Origin: an uncultured Collinsella sp. | GTDB lineage: Bacteria; Actinomycetota; Coriobacteriia; Coriobacteriales; Coriobacteriaceae | Assembly: GCA_900552425.1 (NCBI GenBank) | Contig: URZR01000048.1 | Span: forward strand, 1-10,407 | Length of the DNA: 10,407 bases | Direction: 5' to 3' | Shown: in pieces, positions 6,231-10,407 of the stretch | Layout: each line of letters opens with the position of its first letter | Numbering within the stretch: position 1 is the stretch's first letter | The notes under the pieces: model-generated | What the model saw: the letters and a program-made list of their open reading frames with translations, nothing else | Told to the model about the DNA's origin: nothing | Database searches by the model: none | Translations under genes and position numbers: made by a program

Positions 6231-7025
6231 GTGCAATACGACGAGCATAAACTGGTCGAGTACTTTGCCGACGCCCCTGCGGGCGTCGGTTTTTCCGACC
6301 TTGACCTCAATAACATTCCGCACCATATCTCGTGCATCATGGACGGCAACGGTCGTTGGGCCACGTCGCGCGGTCTTGCACGCACTGAGGGCCACAAGGC
6401 GGGTATCGTCTCCCTTCGCGAGATTATTACTGCCTGCGTGCGTCTGGGCGTCGACGTGCTTTCTGCCTATGCGTTTTCTACCGAAAACTGGAACCGCCCG
6501 CAGCATGAGGTCAACGTCTTGATGCATCTGTTTGCCAAGACGTTTATCGACGAGCTACCGCTTTTGAAGCGCGAAAACGTGCGCGTTGTCTTTTTGGGTG
6601 ACATTTCCGCGCTGCCCAAGAAGACCCGCGACGTTTTTGAACGCGGTCTTGCCGAGTGCGCCGATCACACCGGTATGACGCTGGCGCTTGCCGTCAACTA
6701 CGGCGCGCGTGCCGAGATTACCCGCGCTGTCCGTCAGATCGCACTCGACGCTGCCGCCGGTAAGATCGATCCTGGCGCAATTGATGACGACATGGTTGCT
6801 TCCCACCTCTATACTGCCGGTCTTCCCGATCCTGAGCTTGTGATTCGCACTTCTGGTGAGCTGCGCCTTTCGAACTATCTGCTGTGGCAGGTGGCTTATT
6901 CCGAATTCTACGTCACCGATACCTATTGGCCCGACTTTGATCGTTGGGGCCTTGTCGACGCCATTTTGGCCTATCAGGGCCGTGACCGTAGGTTTGGTGG
7001 TCTGAGCAAGACCGAGGAGGCTTAA
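6231..7025 (+). CDS. uppS: isoprenyl transferase (undecaprenyl diphosphate synthase type)
   Basis: This cis-prenyltransferase condenses isopentenyl diphosphate units on a short allylic diphosphate to make the polyprenyl diphosphate carrier of peptidoglycan and other wall polymers. The 264-residue product has IMDGNGRWA (36-44) with catalytic Asp38 (Asp26 in E. coli), GHKAG, YAFSTENWNRP (80-90), VNYGAR (155-160), and RTSGELRLSNYLLWQ with Arg206, Arg212 and Ser214, then Glu225 in AYSEFY. The constant offset of 12 from E. coli numbering at these sites supports a full-length enzyme. Chain length cannot be read, so a shorter-chain synthase is possible. The start is GTG with GGAG 7 nt upstream; no other ATG/GTG/TTG precedes the catalytic motif. 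Residues 1-28 are not conserved, and their DNA contains a terminator-like hairpin at 6268-6294. Confidence 0.96.
   Translation: MQYDEHKLVEYFADAPAGVGFSDLDLNNIPHHISCIMDGNGRWATSRGLARTEGHKAGIVSLREIITACVRLGVDVLSAYAFSTENWNRPQHEVNVLMHLFAKTFIDELPLLKRENVRVVFLGDISALPKKTRDVFERGLAECADHTGMTLALAVNYGARAEITRAVRQIALDAAAGKIDPGAIDDDMVASHLYTAGLPDPELVIRTSGELRLSNYLLWQVAYSEFYVTDTYWPDFDRWGLVDAILAYQGRDRRFGGLSKTEEA
6268..6294 (+). terminator. terminator-like hairpin inside the 5' coding region of uppS
   Basis: CCGACGCCC (6268-6276) and GGGCGTCGG (6281-6289) are perfect 9-bp arms around CTGC, followed at once by TTTTT (6290-6294). This meets every usual criterion of an intrinsic terminator, yet it begins 37 nt after the uppS GTG and encodes residues DAPAGVGF. 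It may act when translation of uppS is slow, as an attenuator or polarity point, or be masked by ribosomes. Function is not shown by sequence alone. Confidence 0.6.
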
Positions 7026-7027
7026 TC

Positions 7028-7927
7028 GTGTCCGATCGTCCCAAGGCATCTGCTCCCAAGACGCCTGCGCGCAAAGCTGGCACTGCCGGAGCGCCTGCAG
7101 CGAAGAGTGGCACCGGTTCGTGGCTGGCGGGCTTTATTACCCGTGCCGCCGCCGGTATCGTCTACGCCGTTGTCTTTATCCTGTGCCTGGTTTTGGGTAT
7201 CGTGCCCACGGCCATCTTTATTTCCGTCATGAGCGGTCTGTGCTGCTATGAGTTTTTCCGTATGACAAGGCTCGATGGCAAGATGGCTAACGAGCGCATG
7301 GGTATCGCTGCCGCCGTACTCTTTCCGCTGTCGGCGTTGGGCGATTCGATGTTGCTGAATGCCCTGCTTTTTGCCCTGATGCTCGCTGTGGGCATTTGGT
7401 ATGTCTGGTCGCCGCGTACCCGCATCTCTGATGTGGCCGTGACGCTCATGGGTCCAATCTACACTGGCTTTATGCTGTCGGCTATCGTGCTGCTGCGCGA
7501 TGCCGTGCCCGGTTTTGCCGGCGCCCTGCTTTCGGTGGGCGTTTGCGCGTCCCTTTGGGTCTCCGATTCGTTTGCCTACATCGTGGGCAGTCGTATCGGC
7601 AAGCACAAGATGGTTCCCAAGATCTCACCCAAAAAGAGCTGGGAGGGGTTTGTCGGCGGCATCCTGGGCTCGGTTTTGATTTGGCTCATCCTGTGGGCGA
7701 CGCACTTCTACAAGCTCAGCCTGCCCTATGCGCTGCTGTGCGGCGTGGTCGTGTCCGTCCTGGGCGTTATCGGCGACCTCATCGAGTCACGCATCAAGCG
7801 TGGCGTGGGCGTCAAGGATTCCGGCAACCTTATCCCGGGCCATGGCGGCATGCTCGACCGTAGCGACTCGCTTATCTTTGGCTGCATTACCGCGCAGCTG
7901 CTTTTGATGATCGGAGGCGTGCTGTAA
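7028..7927 (+). CDS. cdsA: phosphatidate cytidylyltransferase (CDP-diglyceride synthase)
   Basis: CdsA is an integral membrane enzyme that converts phosphatidic acid and CTP to CDP-diacylglycerol, the precursor of the major phospholipids. The 299-residue protein begins with a cytosolic tail of about 30 residues rich in Ala, Lys and Pro. Hydrophobic segments follow at about 37-60, 61-75, 92-106, 110-126, 138-157, 164-184, 208-225, 232-250 and 283-298. ISPKKSWEGFVGG (199-211) and DSFAY (180-184) are family blocks. The CdsA signature runs from GD at 249-250 through SRIKR (254-258), KD (263-264), PGHGG (270-274) and DRSDS (277-281). The start is GTG with GAGGAGG (7014-7020) 7 nt upstream, 2 nt after the uppS stop. 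Its TAA overlaps the dxr ATG by one base. The assignment is secure. Confidence 0.96.
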   Translation: MSDRPKASAPKTPARKAGTAGAPAAKSGTGSWLAGFITRAAAGIVYAVVFILCLVLGIVPTAIFISVMSGLCCYEFFRMTRLDGKMANERMGIAAAVLFPLSALGDSMLLNALLFALMLAVGIWYVWSPRTRISDVAVTLMGPIYTGFMLSAIVLLRDAVPGFAGALLSVGVCASLWVSDSFAYIVGSRIGKHKMVPKISPKKSWEGFVGGILGSVLIWLILWATHFYKLSLPYALLCGVVVSVLGVIGDLIESRIKRGVGVKDSGNLIPGHGGMLDRSDSLIFGCITAQLLLMIGGVL

Positions 7928-9114
7928 TGTCATTCCAGACGACGTATGGCCCCGATGGACGCCTCCGTGTTGCCATCCTGGGTTGTACGGGCTCTATCGG
8001 CACCCAGGCACTCGATGTGTGCCGTCAGCATGCCGATCGACTACAGGTGACGGCGCTGTCCGTTAATTCCAGCACCTCGGATCTCGTTGCCGCTGCCCGC
8101 GAGTTCTCGGTTCCGGCGGTTGCCGTGGCCGATGTCGCTCATGGCGATGACGCCGTGCTGCAGGAGTTGCCCGAGGGAACGAAGCTCGGCGTTGGTGCGC
8201 AGGCGGTTTGCGAGCTCGCACGTCGCGATGATGTCGACTGCGTGCTTGTCGCTATTGTGGGCGCCGCCGGTCTCGAGGCGAGCCATGCGGCCTTGACCTC
8301 GAATAAGCGTCTTGCCCTTGCCAACAAGGAGTCCCTCGTCGTCGGTGGCGACTTGCTTATGCCGTTGGCGCAACCGGGCCAGCTTATTCCAGTCGACTCT
8401 GAGCACTCTGCCATCTTCCAGTGCTATCTGGGGGAGAACCCGCGCGAGGCCCACTGCATTTGGCTCACCTGCTCGGGCGGTCCGTTCTTTGGCCGTACGC
8501 GCGACGAGCTCGATCGCGTGACGCGTGCCGATGCCCTCGCACATCCCACGTGGGCCATGGGTGCCAAGATCACCATCGACTCCGCCACCCTCATGAACAA
8601 GGGCCTGGAGCGCATTGAGGCCATGCATCTGTTTAACTGCGACCTCGATTTCATTAACGTGGTCGTGCAGCGTCAGTCTAAGATTCACTCTATGGTCGAG
8701 TTCGCCGACGGCTCCGTGATGGCGCATCTCGGTGCATCCGACATGCGTATTCCCATCCAGTTCGCGTTCTCGTATCCCGAGCGTTGGGATACCCCGGCGC
8801 CTCGTATCGATTTCCGCGAGCTGGGGCAGCTCACGTTTGATGCTGCCGACATGGATACCTTCCGCTGTCTGGCACTGGCCGAGCGTGCCGGCAAGACGGG
8901 TGGCACCATGCCGTGCGTGCTCAATGCCGCCAACGAGGTTGCCGTCGATGCCTTCCTGCACGATGGCTGCAGCTTTACCGATATCGATCGCATTGTGGAA
9001 TCCTGCATGGATGCCCACGATATGCAGGTGGTCGATTCGTTTGAGCAGCTTCGCGACATCGATGCGTGGGCGCGTGAAAAGGCTGCGCAGGTGCTCGCCG
9101 CAACCCGTTCCTAA
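7927..9114 (+). CDS. dxr: 1-deoxy-D-xylulose 5-phosphate reductoisomerase
   Basis: Dxr (IspC) converts DXP to 2-C-methyl-D-erythritol 4-phosphate with NADPH and a divalent metal, the committed step of the MEP isoprenoid pathway and the target of fosmidomycin. The 395-residue product has the NADPH loop LGCTGSIGTQALDV (18-31), ANKESLVVGG (132-141) with Lys134, and the metal site PVDSEHSAIF with Asp157 and Glu159. SGGPF (183-187), HPTWAMG (206-212) with His206, and MNKGLERIEA with Asn224, Lys225 and Glu228 complete the active site, so it should be active. The C-terminal helical domain includes NAANEVAVDAFL. GGAGG (7913-7917) lies 9 nt before the ATG, which overlaps the cdsA stop as TAATG. Its position next to uppS fits supply of isopentenyl units for the polyprenyl carrier. 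Confidence 0.98.
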   Translation: MSFQTTYGPDGRLRVAILGCTGSIGTQALDVCRQHADRLQVTALSVNSSTSDLVAAAREFSVPAVAVADVAHGDDAVLQELPEGTKLGVGAQAVCELARRDDVDCVLVAIVGAAGLEASHAALTSNKRLALANKESLVVGGDLLMPLAQPGQLIPVDSEHSAIFQCYLGENPREAHCIWLTCSGGPFFGRTRDELDRVTRADALAHPTWAMGAKITIDSATLMNKGLERIEAMHLFNCDLDFINVVVQRQSKIHSMVEFADGSVMAHLGASDMRIPIQFAFSYPERWDTPAPRIDFRELGQLTFDAADMDTFRCLALAERAGKTGGTMPCVLNAANEVAVDAFLHDGCSFTDIDRIVESCMDAHDMQVVDSFEQLRDIDAWAREKAAQVLAATRS

Positions 9115-9139
9115 CCCATAAGGATTGCTTTTTCGTTTT

Positions 9140-10407
9140 ATGGATACTGTTCTGAGCGTTCTCTCATCGGTCTTTTGGGGCCTGCTGATGCTTTCCGTCC
9201 TCGTGTTTTTGCACGACGGCGGCCACTTTTTGGCGGCGCGTGCCTGCGGCGTCCGTGTGACCGAGTTCTTTTTGGGTCTGCCGTGCCGCTTTGACATCCA
9301 TTACACGTCGCGTCGCATTGGAACCAAGTTTGGCGTGACCCCGCTGCTGCTGGGTGGCTACGCTGCCATCTGCGGTATGGATCCGACCGATGTTTCGTGT
9401 GCCGATCGCGTGCTCGCGGCCATCTATCGCCACGGCCGGGTGACGGTGGCCGATCTTGCCGTCGAGCTCGAGCTGTCCGAGGAGGATGTGCTCGAGGCCT
9501 GTGCTTTGCTGTTGGGCTGGGGCTCTATCGCTCCCTGGTATGAAGAAGGGGAAAAGCCTTCGCCCAGCTACTATCCCACCAAGTACCAGACTCTGCCGCG
9601 TGACGCGGCGGGTTATACCACCTTTGACGGCCGTCGGTTCGATCGCGGGCATGCGACTGCCGAGGGCGATGTATGGGAACTGCCGTGCGACGAGGCCGAA
9701 TTCCTTGCGCGCGAGCGCTCGCACACCTATTTGGGCCAGGGCTTTGTCAAGCGTGCCTTTATGCTGCTTGCGGGCATTATCGTCAATATCCTGACGGGTT
9801 TTTTGCTCCTTATGAGCATCTATTCCATCGCAGGTGTCACCGTGCCGGTGGATACCAATGTGATTGGCCAGGTTGACGAAGGCTCGATTGCCGCCTCGGC
9901 GGGAATCGAGGGCGGCGACGCGATTCTTTCGGTCGACGGAGTATCGTGCTCTACCTGGATGGACGTTTACGATGCCATCGGCAAGGCTGCCGGTAAGGAC
10001 GATATCGCCATTGAGTACGAGCGTGACGGCAAGCAGCATTCGACCACGGTTGCGCTCAAAGAGGACGATCGCCTAGGTGTGTATGCCTCTACGCAGGTGG
10101 TCCGTTTAGACCCCATCACGTCGGCTCGCCTGTCGTTCTCTTACGTCGTGCAGACAGCGGAGGGCGTGATGCGCCTGCTCCAGCCGCAGCATACGATGGA
10201 GATTCTCGATCAGTCCTCTTCGATCGTGGGTATTAGCGTTATGTCCTCACAGGCTGCTGCTGCCGGCCCTGCCACGTTCCTTTCGTTTGCCGCCCTCATT
10301 TCATTCTCGCTTGGCTTTATGAACCTGCTGCCCATCCCGCCGCTCGACGGCGGCCGCTTCGTCATCGAGGTGTTCCAGAAGATCTCGCGCAAGGTCGTGA
10401 CCATGCG
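9140..10407 (+). CDS. rseP: RseP-like site-2 membrane metalloprotease, variant motif and insert (3' end outside window)
   Basis: M50-family intramembrane proteases cut transmembrane substrates such as anti-sigma factors and signal peptide remnants. 422 residues are visible, open to the edge. TM1 (about 5-25) ends in HDGGH (25-29) where the family has HExxH, followed by FLAARACGVRVTEF, which aligns with the standard motif. GGYAAICG (72-79) matches the conserved GGYV loop. About 110 extra residues follow (82-195): a winged-helix-like stretch at 88-134, then a linker rich in Tyr, Asp and Arg. TM2 is near 206-232, a PDZ domain near 238-308, and TM3 near 379-398, with the second metal site NLLPIPPLDGGR (395-406) intact, Asp403 included. 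The ATG at 9140 is chosen although the only upstream site, TAAGGA (9119-9124), is 15 nt away; in-frame TTG 9125 abuts that site. Whether the HDGGH form is catalytic is unknown. Confidence 0.9.
   Translation, partial: MDTVLSVLSSVFWGLLMLSVLVFLHDGGHFLAARACGVRVTEFFLGLPCRFDIHYTSRRIGTKFGVTPLLLGGYAAICGMDPTDVSCADRVLAAIYRHGRVTVADLAVELELSEEDVLEACALLLGWGSIAPWYEEGEKPSPSYYPTKYQTLPRDAAGYTTFDGRRFDRGHATAEGDVWELPCDEAEFLARERSHTYLGQGFVKRAFMLLAGIIVNILTGFLLLMSIYSIAGVTVPVDTNVIGQVDEGSIAASAGIEGGDAILSVDGVSCSTWMDVYDAIGKAAGKDDIAIEYERDGKQHSTTVALKEDDRLGVYASTQVVRLDPITSARLSFSYVVQTAEGVMRLLQPQHTMEILDQSSSIVGISVMSSQAAAAGPATFLSFAALISFSLGFMNLLPIPPLDGGRFVIEVFQKISRKVVTM

Noticed and set aside
8041..9297. Minus-strand open frame of 418 codons opposite dxr
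   Set aside because: It overlaps all catalytic motifs of dxr on the + strand, has an anomalous His/Arg/Gly-rich composition and no credible start site.
9781..9804. Hairpin CGTCA/TGACG followed by six T inside rseP
   Set aside because: The stem has only 5 pairs and is separated from the T-run by two G. It falls in TM2-coding DNA, where Phe and Leu codons give T-runs. Too weak to call a terminator.
9164..10039. Minus-strand open frame of 291 codons opposite rseP
   Set aside because: The + strand frame here carries TM segments, a PDZ domain and metal motifs of RseP. The reverse frame has no recognisable domain and is a GC-rich shadow.
1..10407. Defence system, CRISPR array, prophage or biosynthetic cluster
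   Set aside because: Every coding stretch is a housekeeping gene in conserved order. No direct repeat array, integrase att site, transposase or abrupt compositional shift was seen; xerC here is the chromosomal Xer type by context.

Overview
The window reads as chromosomal core DNA from a high-GC Gram-positive bacterium. My best guess is a Coriobacteriia member close to Collinsella (Actinomycetota). The guess rests on high-GC third codon positions, Shine-Dalgarno-led genes, a folate-dependent TrmFO, an MEP-pathway dxr between cdsA and rseP, and an unusual RseP architecture. Genus is an inference from gene content and protein style; no search was run. All genes lie on the + strand and are tightly packed. 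No tRNA, rRNA, CRISPR array, insertion sequence or prophage was seen, and no gene-free stretch exceeds 300 bases.

Layout. (1) 1-2986: the 3' part of dprA, then trmFO, then xerC. This is a DNA uptake/processing, tRNA U54 methylation and chromosome dimer resolution cluster, with a 14-nt gap and then an overlap. (2) 2987-3205: the longest intergenic stretch. It holds a good extended -10 promoter with a dyad in its spacer, followed by a leader of about 135 nt. (3) 3206-4849: rpsB and tsf, with the strongest codon bias in the window, closed by a strong intrinsic terminator at 4873-4907. (4) 4911-10407: a probable weak promoter, then pyrH-frr-uppS-cdsA-dxr-rseP. Gaps from pyrH to dxr are 2 nt, 1 nt, 2 nt and a 1-nt overlap; dxr to rseP is 25 nt. 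rseP runs off the right edge.

The genes supply linked functions. rpsB, tsf and frr serve translation and ribosome recycling, and pyrH makes UDP. dxr feeds isoprenoid synthesis, uppS makes the polyprenyl carrier for the cell wall, cdsA makes CDP-diacylglycerol, and rseP is a membrane protease. The order from rpsB to rseP is the widespread bacterial arrangement. Here it directly follows dprA-trmFO-xerC, without the topA and hslVU genes found in the Bacillus version.

Most of the window is ordinary. The points worth a second look are: RseP has HDGGH in place of HExxH plus a roughly 110-residue insert with a winged-helix-like segment; xerC has no ATG/GTG/TTG at its expected start; a textbook intrinsic-terminator hairpin lies inside the 5' coding region of uppS; and a dyad fills the rpsB promoter spacer.
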